DNA of 64,000 bases from Herbaspirillum rubrisubalbicans (GCF_003719195.1 NZ_CP024996.1:1240001-1304000), one strand, 5' to 3'. Shown: positions 1 through 11,997, counted from the first letter of the stretch. The notes: generated from the letters alone by a model not told the origin. Numbers and translations are program-made.

Positions 1-1148
1 TTGAGCCAGACGAGGGCGGCGAAGGCGGCCAGAGCGATGAGCAGGTCACGCCCATTGAAAATGGCACTGGTCCACACCGGCTGGTAGAGCGCAGCCAGCA
101 ACAAGCCCACCACCGCCGCATTGACTCCGGCCAGTGCCGCCTGCATGGCGCGCTGGCGGCGTACCTCATCCCAGAACGGCAGCAAGCCCGTCACCAGCAG
201 GAAGGATGGGGCGAAGATCGCCAGCAGGCACAGCACGCCCCCGGTCACTCCATTAGGCCAGGATGACATCACCACGCCCAGATAGGCGGCCAGCGTAAAG
301 AGCGGCCCCGGCACCGCCTGGGCGGCACCGTAGCCGGCCAGGAAGACATCCTTGTCGACCCAGCCGGTGGGCACCAGTTCGGCCTGCAGCAGCGGCAGCA
401 CCACGTGGCCGCCACCAAAGACCAGCGAGCCGACCCGGTAAAAGATATTGACCTGCTGCAGCCAGGGCGCCGGGTAGAGCGAGGCCAGCAAGGGAATGCC
501 GGCCAGCAAGACGAAGAACAGCAACAGGCAGGCCCGCCCCGCGCGGCGGCTGACCACCAGCGGCAGCTGTTCCTGCAGCGTCATCTGTGGTCCGTGCAGC
601 AGCAGGCGTCCGGCCAGCCCGGCCAGCACGATCACCCCCAACTGCACCAGGCTGCCATGCAGCAACCCTGTTGCCAGCGCCGCCAGTACCATGATGAGCA
701 GGCGCTGCGGCCCGCGGCAGAGGGTTTGCGCCATGCTCCACACCGCCTGCGCCACGATGGCCACGGCCACGATCTTCAGTCCATGCACTACCTCGCCGGA
801 GAGCCAGCGCGCATCGGACAGCACCGACAGCGCCACCACCATCAGCAGCACTGCCGAGGGCAGGGTAAAGCCCAGCCAGGCCGCCAGCGCACCGCGATAG
901 CCGCCCCGGATCAAGCCGATGGCCAGCCCCACCTGGCTGCTGGAGGGGCCCGGCAGGAACTGGCACATGGCCACCAGGTCGGCATAGGTCTGTTCCGACA
1001 ACCAGCGCCGGCGCGCCACGAATTCCTGGCGGAAATACCCCAGATGGGCAGCCGGGCCGCCAAAGGAAGTCAGGCCCAGGCGCAGGAAGACCAGGAACAG
1101 GGGCCAGATCGGCTCGCGCGGGGAGGGCGCGGTGGTAGTGGTAGACAT
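1..1148 (-). CDS. chrA: Chromate transporter of the CHR family, cut by window edge
   Basis: The minus strand from the ATG at 1148 stays open to the window edge and encodes about 382 residues of a very hydrophobic protein. It begins MSTTTTAPSPREPIW and soon shows the CHR signature FGGPAAHLGYF and then CQFLPGPSSSQ. A second half-repeat carries FGGGHVVLPLL and QAVPGPLFTLAAYLG, the matching motifs of the C-terminal CHR domain. Long bidomain CHR proteins export chromate from the cytoplasm across the inner membrane, probably driven by the proton gradient. The C-terminus lies outside the window. A role in chromate resistance follows from the family; no chrB regulator is visible here. Confidence 0.88.
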   Translation of the reverse strand, partial: MSTTTTAPSPREPIWPLFLVFLRLGLTSFGGPAAHLGYFRQEFVARRRWLSEQTYADLVAMCQFLPGPSSSQVGLAIGLIRGGYRGALAAWLGFTLPSAVLLMVVALSVLSDARWLSGEVVHGLKIVAVAIVAQAVWSMAQTLCRGPQRLLIMVLAALATGLLHGSLVQLGVIVLAGLAGRLLLHGPQMTLQEQLPLVVSRRAGRACLLLFFVLLAGIPLLASLYPAPWLQQVNIFYRVGSLVFGGGHVVLPLLQAELVPTGWVDKDVFLAGYGAAQAVPGPLFTLAAYLGVVMSSWPNGVTGGVLCLLAIFAPSFLLVTGLLPFWDEVRRQRAMQAALAGVNAAVVGLLLAALYQPVWTSAIFNGRDLLIALAAFAALVWL

Positions 1149-1395
1149 GTTGGAATAAGGGGCGCAATGGGCGTGGCGCTATCTTAGTGGCGCTGGACGG
1201 CGGCTTGGGGGCGAAATGAAGCTTTTTTCACATGGCAGCCGATTCATGCGGCTGCCAGCGGCCCGGCGCTGCCCGCAAGTGATAAAAAAGAGCGATTACC
1301 CCTTGATCTGCGGCGGCGCGTCCCGATTTGGCGGTTTAGCGCCTGCGCAGTGCTAGAATGCAGGGCTATTTTTCAATCAACATTTGGAGCCTCAC

Positions 1396-1728
1396 GTGTT
1401 TATTTCCGACGCATACGCGCAAACGGCCGCAGCAGCCCCTGGTGGCGCGATGGGCAACCTGGCCAGCTTCCTGCCGATCATCCTGATGTTCGTGGTCCTG
1501 TACTTCCTGATGATCCGCCCGCAGATGAAGCGTCAGAAAGAACAAAAGGCCATGATGGACGCCCTGGCCAAGGGCGACGAAGTGGTCACCTCGGGTGGCC
1601 TCTTGGGTCGCATCACCAAGGTGGCCGAGGGTTACATCACCATCGAAGTGTCTGAAGGCACCGAAGTCATCGTGCAAAAGGGCGCCATCACCACCCTGCT
1701 GCCCAAGGGCACCATCAAGGGTCTGTAA
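1396..1728 (+). CDS. yajC: Sec translocon accessory subunit YajC
   Basis: A 110-residue protein with one N-terminal membrane helix (ASFLPIILMFVVLYFLMIRP, about residues 22-41), followed by the conserved basic stretch QMKRQKEQKAMMDALAKGDEVVTSGGLLG. This is the classic YajC layout. I take GTG at 1396 as the start because GGAG lies six bases upstream, which gives MFISDAYAQTA. YajC sits in the inner membrane and associates with SecD and SecF, which assist protein export through SecYEG. It heads a yajC-secD-secF operon, with 161 bases to secD. Confidence 0.95.
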   Translation: MFISDAYAQTAAAAPGGAMGNLASFLPIILMFVVLYFLMIRPQMKRQKEQKAMMDALAKGDEVVTSGGLLGRITKVAEGYITIEVSEGTEVIVQKGAITTLLPKGTIKGL

Positions 1729-1889
1729 TCCCTGATCCGGCCTGACCGGTTTGGCCGGCCCTGTGCCGGCGAACCCCTGGGCGCATCGCTGATGCGCCCA
1801 TGTTGTTAGAACCCGGCGTTTTCGATGCCGGTTCTGAACAGGGCGGCAGGTTCCTGCCACCCCCTCCCGCAAGCAAGAAGCACAAGACC

Positions 1890-3794
1890 ATGAATCGTTA
1901 CTCTCTCTGGAAATACGCACTGATCGTCCTGGCCCTGCTGTTCGGCGTGATCTATACCGTCCCGAACTTCTTCGGCGAATCCCCCGCGGTGCAGATCAGC
2001 AGCGGCAAATCGACCTTGAAGGTGGAGCCTGCCCTGGCCGGCCGTGTCGATCAGATCCTGAAACAAGGCAATCTCGGCGCAGAGAGTGTGGCGTTCGACA
2101 ACAGCGGCGCGGCGCCCTCGGTGCGCGCCCGCTTTGCCAGCACCGACATCCAGTTCAAGGCCAAGGCCCTGCTGGAAAAGGAGCTCAACACCGACCCCAG
2201 CGACCCGACCTACATCGTCGCCTTCAACCTCTTGCCCAACACCCCGCAATGGCTGCAAAGCCTGCACGCCTTCCCGATGTACCTGGGCCTGGACTTGCGC
2301 GGTGGCGTGCACTTCCTGATGCAGGTCGATATCAAGGCGGTCCTGAACAAGCGCCTGCAAGGCCTGCAATCGAGCGTGCGCAGCCTGCTGCGTGACAAGA
2401 ACATCCGCCAAAGCGGCATCAACCGCGTGGGCGACAGCATCGAGATTTCCTTCCGCGATGCCGACACCCGCAACAAGGCCCGCGCCGCCTTGGGCGAGCT
2501 GCAGGAAATGCTGCTGACCGACGCCGGCAGCGGCGACGACCTGAAACTGATCGCCACCCTGCGCCCGGAAGCCCTGAAACAGACCCAGGAAGATGGCGTC
2601 AAGCAAAACATCAGCACCCTGTCCAAGCGCGTCAATGAGCTGGGCGTGGCCGAGCCGCTGATCCAGCGTCAGGGCGCCGACCGCATCGTGGTCGAACTGC
2701 CGGGCGTGCAGGACGTCTCGCGCGCCAAGGACATCATCGGCCGTACCGCCACCCTGGAAGTGCGCATGGTGGACGACAGCGTGGTGCGCGGCACCGAGGA
2801 AACCTCGGCCATTCCGTTCGGCTCCGAACTGTTCAAGGTCGGCAAGGGTGCGCCCGTGGTTCTGGTCAAGGAACCGGTGCTGACCGGCGACTACATCTCC
2901 AACGCTTCGGCCAGCTTCGATGAAAACCACCAACCGGCGGTCAGCATCGATTTGAACGGCGACGGCGGCCGCAAGATGCGCGAAGCCACCCGCGACAAGG
3001 TCGGCAAGGCCATGGCCATCGTCCTGTTCGAAAAGGGCAAGGGCGAAGTCCTGACCGTGGCCACCATCCGCTCCGAACTGGGTTCGCGCTTCCAGATCAC
3101 CGGCATGGGTTCGCCCGAAGCCGCCAGCGACCTGGCCCTGCTGCTGCGCGCCGGTTCCCTGGCGGCCCCCATGGAAATCATCGAAGAACGCACCATCGGC
3201 CCGCAACTGGGTGCCGACAACATCAAGAAGGGCTTTGACTCGGTGCTGTACGGCTTCGTGGCCATGGCCATCTTCATGGTGATCTACTACCAATTGTTCG
3301 GTTTCTTCAGTGCCCTGGCGCTGTCGGTGAACGTGCTGCTGCTGGTGGCGCTCTTGTCCACGCTGCAGGTCACGCTGACTCTGCCCGGTATTGCCGCTAT
3401 CGCCCTGGCGCTGGGTATGGCGATCGACTCCAACGTGCTGATCAACGAGCGCATCCGTGAAGAACTGCGCGCCGGCAATTCGCCGCAGGCAGCGATTGCC
3501 GCCGGTTTCGACCGCGCCTGGGCGACCATCCTGGACTCCAACGTGACCACCCTGATCGCCGGCCTGGCGCTGCTGATCTTCGGTTCCGGTGCGATTCGCG
3601 GCTTTGCCGTGGTGCACTGCCTGGGCATCCTGACCTCGATGTTCTCGGCCGTGTTCTTCTCGCGCGGCGTGGTCAACCTCTGGTATGGCCGCAAGAAGCG
3701 CCTCTCCAGCCTGGCCATCGGCCAGATCTGGAAGCCGCAAGGCGAGGTGCTCTCCACCTCCGGCAAGGCTTCGGCCAAGCGCGACGCCAAGTAA
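1890..3794 (+). CDS. secD: Protein translocase subunit SecD
   Basis: A 634-residue inner-membrane protein of the RND superfamily. An N-terminal helix (about 5-25) is followed by a large periplasmic domain containing YLGLDLRGGVHFLMQVD and, later, the base region RTATLEVRM. The C-terminal five-helix block holds LGMAIDSNVLINERIREELR, the conserved SecD motif with the membrane Asp linked to proton use. SecD works with SecF, pulling exported proteins through SecYEG with the proton gradient. The start is ATG at 1890 (MNRYSLWKYALIVLALL), where the first helix begins; an upstream in-frame start would add a low-complexity tail. Confidence 0.97.
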   Translation: MNRYSLWKYALIVLALLFGVIYTVPNFFGESPAVQISSGKSTLKVEPALAGRVDQILKQGNLGAESVAFDNSGAAPSVRARFASTDIQFKAKALLEKELNTDPSDPTYIVAFNLLPNTPQWLQSLHAFPMYLGLDLRGGVHFLMQVDIKAVLNKRLQGLQSSVRSLLRDKNIRQSGINRVGDSIEISFRDADTRNKARAALGELQEMLLTDAGSGDDLKLIATLRPEALKQTQEDGVKQNISTLSKRVNELGVAEPLIQRQGADRIVVELPGVQDVSRAKDIIGRTATLEVRMVDDSVVRGTEETSAIPFGSELFKVGKGAPVVLVKEPVLTGDYISNASASFDENHQPAVSIDLNGDGGRKMREATRDKVGKAMAIVLFEKGKGEVLTVATIRSELGSRFQITGMGSPEAASDLALLLRAGSLAAPMEIIEERTIGPQLGADNIKKGFDSVLYGFVAMAIFMVIYYQLFGFFSALALSVNVLLLVALLSTLQVTLTLPGIAAIALALGMAIDSNVLINERIREELRAGNSPQAAIAAGFDRAWATILDSNVTTLIAGLALLIFGSGAIRGFAVVHCLGILTSMFSAVFFSRGVVNLWYGRKKRLSSLAIGQIWKPQGEVLSTSGKASAKRDAK

Positions 3795-3880
3795 GCGCAG
3801 CGATACCACGACATAGCAGCACAGCCAGATTTTGAGCCGGTCGCCACGCTGACAGTGGGACCGGCACCGAAAGGATAGTG

Positions 3881-4825
3881 ATGGAATTTTTCCGCATCAA
3901 AAAAGACATTCCCTTCATGCGTCATGCCCTGATCTTCAATGCGATCTCGGCACTGACCTTTGTGGCCGCGGTGTTTTTCCTGTTCTCCAAGGGATTGCAC
4001 TTCTCCATCGAATTCACCGGTGGCACGGTCATGGAAGTGGCCTACAACAAACCGGCCGACCTGGAGAAGATCCGCAAGTCCATTGAAGGACTGGGTTACC
4101 GCGATACCCTGGTGCAAAGCTTCGGCACCGCCCAGGACGTGATGATCCGCCTGCCCGCGCAAGCCGGCGTGAACGCCAGCCAGCAAAGCGAAAAGGTCAA
4201 TGCCGCCCTGAAGGCCGATGACCCGGACGTGCGTCTGCAACGGGTGGAGTTCGTCGGCCCGCAGGTGGGTGACGAGCTGGCCCATGACGGCTTGCTGGCG
4301 CTGGCCATGGTGGTGGTCGGCATCGTGATCTACCTGGCCTTCCGCTTCGAATGGAAGTTCGCGGTGGCGGCGGTGATCGCCAACCTGCACGACGTGGTGA
4401 TCATCCTGGGTTTCTTTGCCTTCTTCCAGTGGGAATTCTCGCTCACCGTGCTGGCCGCGATCCTGGCGGTGCTGGGTTACTCGGTCAACGAATCGGTGGT
4501 GGTGTTCGACCGGGTGCGCGAAGCCTTCCGTGACCGCCGCTTCGGCAAGCTCTCCGCGCCCGAAGTGCTGAACCACGCCATCACCAGCACCATGTCGCGT
4601 ACCATCATCACCCACGGCAGCACTGAAATGATGGTGCTGGCGATGTTCTTCTTCGGTGGCCCGACGCTGCACTACTTCGCCCTGGCGCTGACCATCGGCA
4701 TTCTGTTCGGTATCTATTCCTCGGTGTTCGTGGCCGCGGCCCTGGCCATGTGGCTGGGCGTGAAGCGCGAAGACCTGATCAAGCCGGTCAAGGTCAAGGA
4801 CGAGAACGGCGGCGCGGTGGTCTGA
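3881..4825 (+). CDS. secF: Protein translocase subunit SecF
   Basis: A 314-residue partner of SecD. The first helix is followed by FSIEFTGGTVMEVAY, the SecF periplasmic signature. The C-terminal membrane block includes LAVLGYSVNESVVVFDRVRE, the SecF counterpart of the SecD proton-relay motif. The start is ATG at 3881, five bases after AAGGA; the preceding GTG is less well placed. It lies 86 bases after secD on the same strand and ends at a strong rho-independent terminator, so yajC-secD-secF is one transcription unit. Confidence 0.97.
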   Translation: MEFFRIKKDIPFMRHALIFNAISALTFVAAVFFLFSKGLHFSIEFTGGTVMEVAYNKPADLEKIRKSIEGLGYRDTLVQSFGTAQDVMIRLPAQAGVNASQQSEKVNAALKADDPDVRLQRVEFVGPQVGDELAHDGLLALAMVVVGIVIYLAFRFEWKFAVAAVIANLHDVVIILGFFAFFQWEFSLTVLAAILAVLGYSVNESVVVFDRVREAFRDRRFGKLSAPEVLNHAITSTMSRTIITHGSTEMMVLAMFFFGGPTLHYFALALTIGILFGIYSSVFVAAALAMWLGVKREDLIKPVKVKDENGGAVV

Positions 4826-4849
4826 TTCAAGGATTTCCGTACGACGCAA

Positions 4850-4882
4850 AAGGGCCGCCGCGTTGACGCTGCGGCCCTTTTT
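4850..4882 (+). terminator. Rho-independent terminator after secF
   Basis: A GC-rich stem (AGGGCCGC pairing with GCGGCCCT) with a short loop, followed by a run of T. It lies 25 bases past the secF stop and before tcdA. Confidence 0.85.
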
Positions 4883-4927
4883 CATGAGAGGCCATCCAGG
4901 CTGTTAACACTGCATTGAAGTTGGAAC

Positions 4928-5788
4928 ATGAGCACATCCATCGATCTGAACGATATCGACTATGAACGCCGCTTCGGCGGCGTGGCCCGCCTGTACGGCG
5001 CCGCCGCCCTGCAACGCTTTCGCCAGGCACGGGTGTGCGTGGTCGGGGTCGGGGGCGTGGGCTCGTGGATCGTCGAGGCGCTGGCGCGCAGCGCCATCGG
5101 CCACCTGACCCTGATCGACCTGGACAACCTGGCCGAATCCAACGTCAACCGCCAGATCCATGCCCTGACCGGGACGCTGGGCCAGGCTAAGGTCACGGCC
5201 CTGCATGAGCGCATCAGCCAGATCAATCCGACCTGCGTGGTGACCGAGGTGGAGGATTTCGTCGATCCAGAGAATGTGGAGCAGATGTTGGGCGGCGGCC
5301 GTTTCGATTACGTCATCGACGCCATCGACAATGTCCCGGCCAAGGTGGCCATGATCGCCTGGTGCCGCAAGAACGGCATGCCCATGGTCACCATCGGCAG
5401 CGCCGGTGGGCAGATCGACCCGACCCAGATCGAGATCCGCGACCTCTGCCGCACCGAGCAGGAACCGCTGCTGGCCAAGGTGCGCAAGCGCCTGCGTTCA
5501 CAGCATGGTTTCCCGCGCGGGACCAAGAATAAATTCCACATCGATGCCGTGTTTTCCACGGAACCGCTGCGCTTTCCTGAACTGGCCGAAGGCGAGGCAT
5601 GTGAAGTTGTTCCTGCTGAAGACATGGACGTCGGCGCGGATGCCGCCGACAGCACCCAGGCCGGCGTCACCGGCCTGAACTGCGCCGGCTTCGGCTCGGC
5701 CATGGTGGTCACGGCCACCTTCGGCCTGGTGGCCGCGGCGCACGTCTTGAAGAAACTGGCCGAGCAAGCCAACGCCCAGCCACAGTGA
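4928..5788 (+). CDS. tcdA: tRNA threonylcarbamoyladenosine dehydratase (TcdA/CsdL type)
   Basis: A 286-residue E1/ThiF-fold enzyme. The Rossmann nucleotide site VCVVGVGGVGSWIVEALARS lies at about residues 36-56, followed by the adenylate-binding DLDNLAESNVNRQ. Later come the TcdA-typical FDYVIDAIDNV and KRLRSQHGFPRG. The family uses ATP to cyclise t6A at position 37 of ANN-decoding tRNAs to ct6A. It is a separate gene after the secF terminator. E1-like activators of other pathways share the fold, but the KxKLR-like region and the length favour TcdA. Confidence 0.9.
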   Translation: MSTSIDLNDIDYERRFGGVARLYGAAALQRFRQARVCVVGVGGVGSWIVEALARSAIGHLTLIDLDNLAESNVNRQIHALTGTLGQAKVTALHERISQINPTCVVTEVEDFVDPENVEQMLGGGRFDYVIDAIDNVPAKVAMIAWCRKNGMPMVTIGSAGGQIDPTQIEIRDLCRTEQEPLLAKVRKRLRSQHGFPRGTKNKFHIDAVFSTEPLRFPELAEGEACEVVPAEDMDVGADAADSTQAGVTGLNCAGFGSAMVVTATFGLVAAAHVLKKLAEQANAQPQ

Positions 5789-5817
5789 GGGTAGTGTGAG
5801 GGCAGGGCGTCCGGGTG

Positions 5818-6756
5818 TCAGTGCCCACCGCCCTCATCGACCCGGTGCGCTGACACGCACAGCAGCACGCTACCGGTGACCAGCACCATGGCCGCGATCT
5901 CCAGCAGCGTCGGCCAGCGCTGTTCCCACAGGAAGCCGTAGAGCAGCGCAAAGAGCGTCTCGAAGAGGATCATCTGCCCGATCATGGTCAGCGGCAGCAG
6001 GCGTGTGGCCTTGTTCCAGCAGGCATTGCCGAACAGCGAGGCAAAGATCGCCACCCCCGCCGATACCACCACGAAGTGCAGCCATTGACTGCCCGGATGC
6101 GGCTGCAGCATCACAGTGAAGGCCGGCACCGCGATGAACAGCGACAACAGGCCCGTGACCACGCCGATCAAGAGGTTCCAGTCATGTGCAGAAACTTCAT
6201 GTAGGCGCGCCAGCCAACGACTGTTGCCCACCGCATAAGTGGTCCAGGAGGCCAGTGCCGCCAGGGCGCAGAAGAAGCCTATGACACTTTCCTTCATATC
6301 GCCTGTCGCCGACCCTGCCAGTGACTGCCACGCCACGCAGGCAATCCCGGCCAGGCCCAGGGCCAGCGAAGGGGCTAGCTTGCGCAGCGGGACGGCGCCG
6401 TGACCACGGCTGCCGATGATGCTCACCGCCACCGGCAGGAAGCCGATCACTAGCGAAGTCATGGCCATGCCGCCCAATTGCACGGCGCTGGCCAGGAACA
6501 CGTAATAGACCACATTGCCCAAGAGGCTCAACCACACCAGCGCGCGCCACTCGGCGCGGCCCAGGTGCGGCAGCAATTTCTTGATGCGCGGCGCGATCAG
6601 CAGCGCCGCGAACAGGCCATAGGCCAGGTAGCGCCCGGCGGTCAATTGCCAGGGCGAGAAGGCGCGGGTCAGTTCCGGGGCCAGGAACACCAGGCCCCAG
6701 GCGGCGCCGGCCAGGGCGCTATAGAACATGCCTTGCAGAATCGGGTTGGAACGCAT
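5818..6756 (-). CDS. EamA/DMT-family transporter
   Basis: A 312-residue protein with about ten predicted membrane helices arranged as two EamA repeats. It opens MRSNPILQGMFYSALAGAAWG and ends in a helix (LLEIAAMVLVTGSVLLCVSAH) with a short hydrophilic tail. Drug/metabolite superfamily members export small molecules across the inner membrane. The substrate cannot be read from sequence. It is convergent with tcdA with a gap of 29 bases. Confidence 0.88.
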   Translation of the reverse strand: MRSNPILQGMFYSALAGAAWGLVFLAPELTRAFSPWQLTAGRYLAYGLFAALLIAPRIKKLLPHLGRAEWRALVWLSLLGNVVYYVFLASAVQLGGMAMTSLVIGFLPVAVSIIGSRGHGAVPLRKLAPSLALGLAGIACVAWQSLAGSATGDMKESVIGFFCALAALASWTTYAVGNSRWLARLHEVSAHDWNLLIGVVTGLLSLFIAVPAFTVMLQPHPGSQWLHFVVVSAGVAIFASLFGNACWNKATRLLPLTMIGQMILFETLFALLYGFLWEQRWPTLLEIAAMVLVTGSVLLCVSAHRVDEGGGH

Positions 6757-6889
6757 CAGTCAAAGGTGGTCGATGCCACCGCAGCAACGGGAAAGGCTGG
6801 CAGTATGCAGCAGTGGAGCGGGGAAAGATTGTTGCAGGCTACGGTTTTATTGCGATGGACTGCGCTGTGACGCCAGGGGCTGTTCCAAT

Positions 6890-6916
6890 GAAAAACGCCG
6901 GCAGATAGCCGGCGTT
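6890..6916 (-). terminator. Terminator of the DUF4337 gene
   Basis: On the minus strand, AACGCCGGC pairs with GCCGGCGTT and is followed by TTTTTC. It lies about 35 bases after the stop of the DUF4337 gene. Confidence 0.8.
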
Positions 6917-6950
6917 GCATCATCGCTGCCGTCACCGGCAGCAGGGCCGG

Positions 6951-7511
6951 TCAGCTCACTGAGCCCAGCAGTCCGGCTCCCACGAAGGCCAGCGCCACCA
7001 CGCCGATGCCCATGGACAGGTAGGCCAGCACTGCCACGCCGGAGATGATGGTGGCCGAGGCCAGCACGATGGCCACTTGCAGCATCCCGGCCGCCATTTC
7101 CATCTTCTCGTACTTTTCCATGTAGGCATGGGCTTCATGTTCGGCTTCGCGCGCCTTGTGCGCCAGCTCCTTCTTGCCTTCGCCGGTCTTTTCGTCGCTG
7201 TCGTAGTGGGCGATGGCGTCATCAAGTTTGGAGATAGCCGCGCTTACTCGCTCATCCTTGGGATTGCCCAGCAGCGTCAATTGCTGCTTGGCCAGTTGCG
7301 CTGCATTGCCGCGCACCGACTTGGCTTGGAAGAAAGACCACAGATTGGCCGCTTCCTGATGCTTCAGGATGACCTCGGTCTGGTAGGACTTGGACAGGGT
7401 TTCGGTAATGGCCAGCACCAGCGCCAAGATGGCGATGAGCAGGGCGATCTTCTTGTTGCCGGAGGCGTGGGCGTGTTCGGCGTGTTCCAGGTTTTCGGTC
7501 GTTTCCGTCAT
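6951..7511 (-). CDS. DUF4337-type membrane protein
   Basis: A 186-residue protein of unknown function. Residues 1-20 are acidic and His-rich (ENLEHAEHAHASGNK), followed by a first helix (KKIALLIAILALVLAITETL). A soluble middle region contains NLWSFFQAKSVRG, typical of DUF4337, and a charged coiled-coil-like stretch (KKELAHKAREAEHEAHAYMEKYEKME). Two C-terminal helices follow. The start is ATG at 7511, just before the acidic segment; an upstream ATG adds a proline-rich tail without family support. It has its own terminator. Confidence 0.8.
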   Translation of the reverse strand: MTETTENLEHAEHAHASGNKKIALLIAILALVLAITETLSKSYQTEVILKHQEAANLWSFFQAKSVRGNAAQLAKQQLTLLGNPKDERVSAAISKLDDAIAHYDSDEKTGEGKKELAHKAREAEHEAHAYMEKYEKMEMAAGMLQVAIVLASATIISGVAVLAYLSMGIGVVALAFVGAGLLGSVS

Positions 7512-10352
<2,841 letters not shown>

Positions 10353-10391
10353 GGTCTGAACCCTGCCTCTGGGGGCAGTGAAGCGAGCGAG

Positions 10392-10420
10392 AACGGCGGG
10401 CCTACGGGTCCGCCGTTTTT
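10392..10420 (+). terminator. Terminator after katG
   Basis: AACGGCGG pairs with CCGCCGTT around the loop GCCTACGGGT and is followed by a T run, about 40 bases after the katG stop. Confidence 0.85.
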
Positions 10421-10447
10421 GCCTGTGCATGAGGCTGCACCAGCACG

Positions 10448-10465
10448 ATGTCATGCAGATGTCAT
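10448..10465 (+). promoter_or_regulatory. Pho box upstream of the phnZ-like gene
   Basis: ATGTCAT-GCAG-ATGTCAT is two identical 7-base half sites with a 4-base spacer, the exact geometry of PhoB boxes (CTGTCAT direct repeats, 11-base period). Six of seven bases match consensus in each half. A TATAGT -10-like element lies at 10487-10492, and the gene starts at 10529. Confidence 0.75.
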
Positions 10466-10528
10466 GGCCGCTGCATGGCCAGCGGCTATAGTGGCTGCTT
10501 GAATTTTTCTTCATGAGCGAGGCGCAAG

Positions 10529-11098
10529 ATGGCCCTGAGCCTGGATGATATCGCCCTGTTGTTCACACGACACGGCCACACGCAATATGCGGGCGAACCC
10601 GTCACGCAACTGGAGCACGCGCTGCAATCGGCCTTGCTGGCCGAGGAGGAGGGTGCCGCGCCCAGCCTGATCGTGGCCAGTCTGCTGCACGACCTGGGGC
10701 ATCTGCTGGAAGACCTGGGCGACACGCCCACTCTGTCCGGTGTGGATGACTTGCACCAGTACCGCGTGCTGCCTTTCCTGCGCGGACTGTTCGATGAAGC
10801 CGTGCTGGCGCCGATTGCCTTGCACGTCGATGCCAAGCGCTACCTGTGCGCCACCGATCCCGATTACTTCGCCCGTCTTTCGGCCGACTCGGTGCGCAGC
10901 CTGCAACTGCAGGGCGGCATCTTCGACATCGAACAGGCGGCCGCTTTCATCGACCGGCCCTATGCCCGGGATGCGCTGCGCCTGCGGCGCTGGGATGATT
11001 GCGCCAAGCTGGCCGGACTGCCCACGCCTGACTACGCCCATTTTGCCGGCTACTTCAGCCAGTGCCTGCATCAGCCAGGCCAAGCCGCCAGCGCTTAA
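10529..11098 (+). CDS. PhnZ-like HD-domain oxygenase, phosphonate catabolism family
   Basis: A 189-residue HD-domain protein. Near the N-terminus, QYAGEPVTQLEHALQSA matches the Tyr-x-x-Glu substrate-gating region of PhnZ. The metal-binding HD motif follows in ASLLHDLGHLLEDLG (about 50-65), and LHVDAKRYLCATDP supplies the next histidine and the usual K-R-Y element. PhnZ is a mixed-valence di-iron enzyme that splits hydroxylated phosphonates to release phosphate. No phnY dioxygenase is adjacent, so the partner must be elsewhere or the substrate differs. A strong Pho box upstream supports phosphate-starvation control. The stop overlaps that of the convergent araC-type gene by four bases. Confidence 0.8.
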   Translation: MALSLDDIALLFTRHGHTQYAGEPVTQLEHALQSALLAEEEGAAPSLIVASLLHDLGHLLEDLGDTPTLSGVDDLHQYRVLPFLRGLFDEAVLAPIALHVDAKRYLCATDPDYFARLSADSVRSLQLQGGIFDIEQAAAFIDRPYARDALRLRRWDDCAKLAGLPTPDYAHFAGYFSQCLHQPGQAASA

Positions 11099-11880
11099 GC
11101 CCGGTACTGCTTGCGGTAGGCCGACGGCGTGGTGCCGCGCAGCTTGCGCATGGCGTGCGTCATCGCACTCTGGTCGCCATAGCCGCAGCGCTGGGCGATG
11201 GCCGCCACCGGCAACTTGCTGGTGCGCAGCAACTGACAGGCTTGCGCCAGACGTACCTCAGCCAGCCAGGCGCGCGGTGACGTGCCCAGTTCCTGTTGGA
11301 ACCATTCATGCAGGCGGCTGGGGCTGATGGCGGCCAGCGCGGCCATGTCGGCCACCGTCCAGGGCTGGGCGGCTTGCGCCTCGACCCGGGCCAACATGCG
11401 GTGCAGGCGCGATTTGACCTGCGGTGGTTGCTGCGCCAGGGTGTCCAGCAGCAGCGGCACCCAGTGGTGCAGCGCATGGCCCGCGGCCGGTGCGGTAGAT
11501 TGCGCCAGCGACAGCGCCATGAATTCCACCAGCTTGCTGGCGGCCGCCGTCAGTGGCACGAAGGCGCGCCGGGCCAGGGCTTCCAGTTGCAGCGTGTCCA
11601 CGGCGTGCGGCGCCAGGTCCAGGACCAGCGCGCGATTGCTGCCACCGGCACGGGTCTCGTGCCAGGCGCCGGGTTCGACGAAGGCCGCCGTGAGGCTGTC
11701 GGCGTAGCCCTGGTGCCCGGCAATATCGAGCTCCAGCCGGCCCGCCAGGGGCAGCACCAGCTGAGAGAAATCATGGCGGTCGGCCAGGGTCTGCTCGCGA
11801 TAACTGCGCAGATGCAATTGCGGCAGCGGCAGCTCGCCTGGCGGCAGTGTCAGGGTCGGCATGGCACATCGGATGGACAA
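11095..11880 (-). CDS. AraC-family transcriptional regulator
   Basis: A 261-residue protein with an N-terminal cupin-like sensor (HDFSQLVLPLAGRLELDI, AFVEPGAWHETRAG) and a C-terminal double helix-turn-helix. The AraC signature is seen in WTVADMAALAAISPSRLHEWF and in IAQRCGYGDQSAMTHAMRKLRGTTP. Proteins of this layout often control neighbouring export or catabolic genes. No divergent partner is obvious: the gene upstream of it (bdhA) points the same way. The start could also be the inner ATG at 11862. Confidence 0.9.
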   Translation of the reverse strand: MSIRCAMPTLTLPPGELPLPQLHLRSYREQTLADRHDFSQLVLPLAGRLELDIAGHQGYADSLTAAFVEPGAWHETRAGGSNRALVLDLAPHAVDTLQLEALARRAFVPLTAAASKLVEFMALSLAQSTAPAAGHALHHWVPLLLDTLAQQPPQVKSRLHRMLARVEAQAAQPWTVADMAALAAISPSRLHEWFQQELGTSPRAWLAEVRLAQACQLLRTSKLPVAAIAQRCGYGDQSAMTHAMRKLRGTTPSAYRKQYRA

Positions 11881-11997
11881 TGAAGATCGCCCATCATAGC
11901 CGATTGGCGCCAGCTGGATTAAGGATGGGTTAATGCTGGCTCAAGGGGGGATTAAAGCCGGATTAAAGGTCGAAATGGCTCGGCCAGTGCGGGCCAG

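Noticed and set aside
253..1167. A 304-codon minus-strand open frame rich in Gly, Ala and Pro
   Set aside because: It is one frame off the chromate transporter, whose own frame has clear CHR motifs and runs off the left edge.
1806..3809. Very long minus-strand open frame opposite secD
   Set aside because: High GC gives long shadow frames; the plus strand encodes unmistakable SecD and the minus-strand sequence is Gln/His/Gly-rich without any domain.
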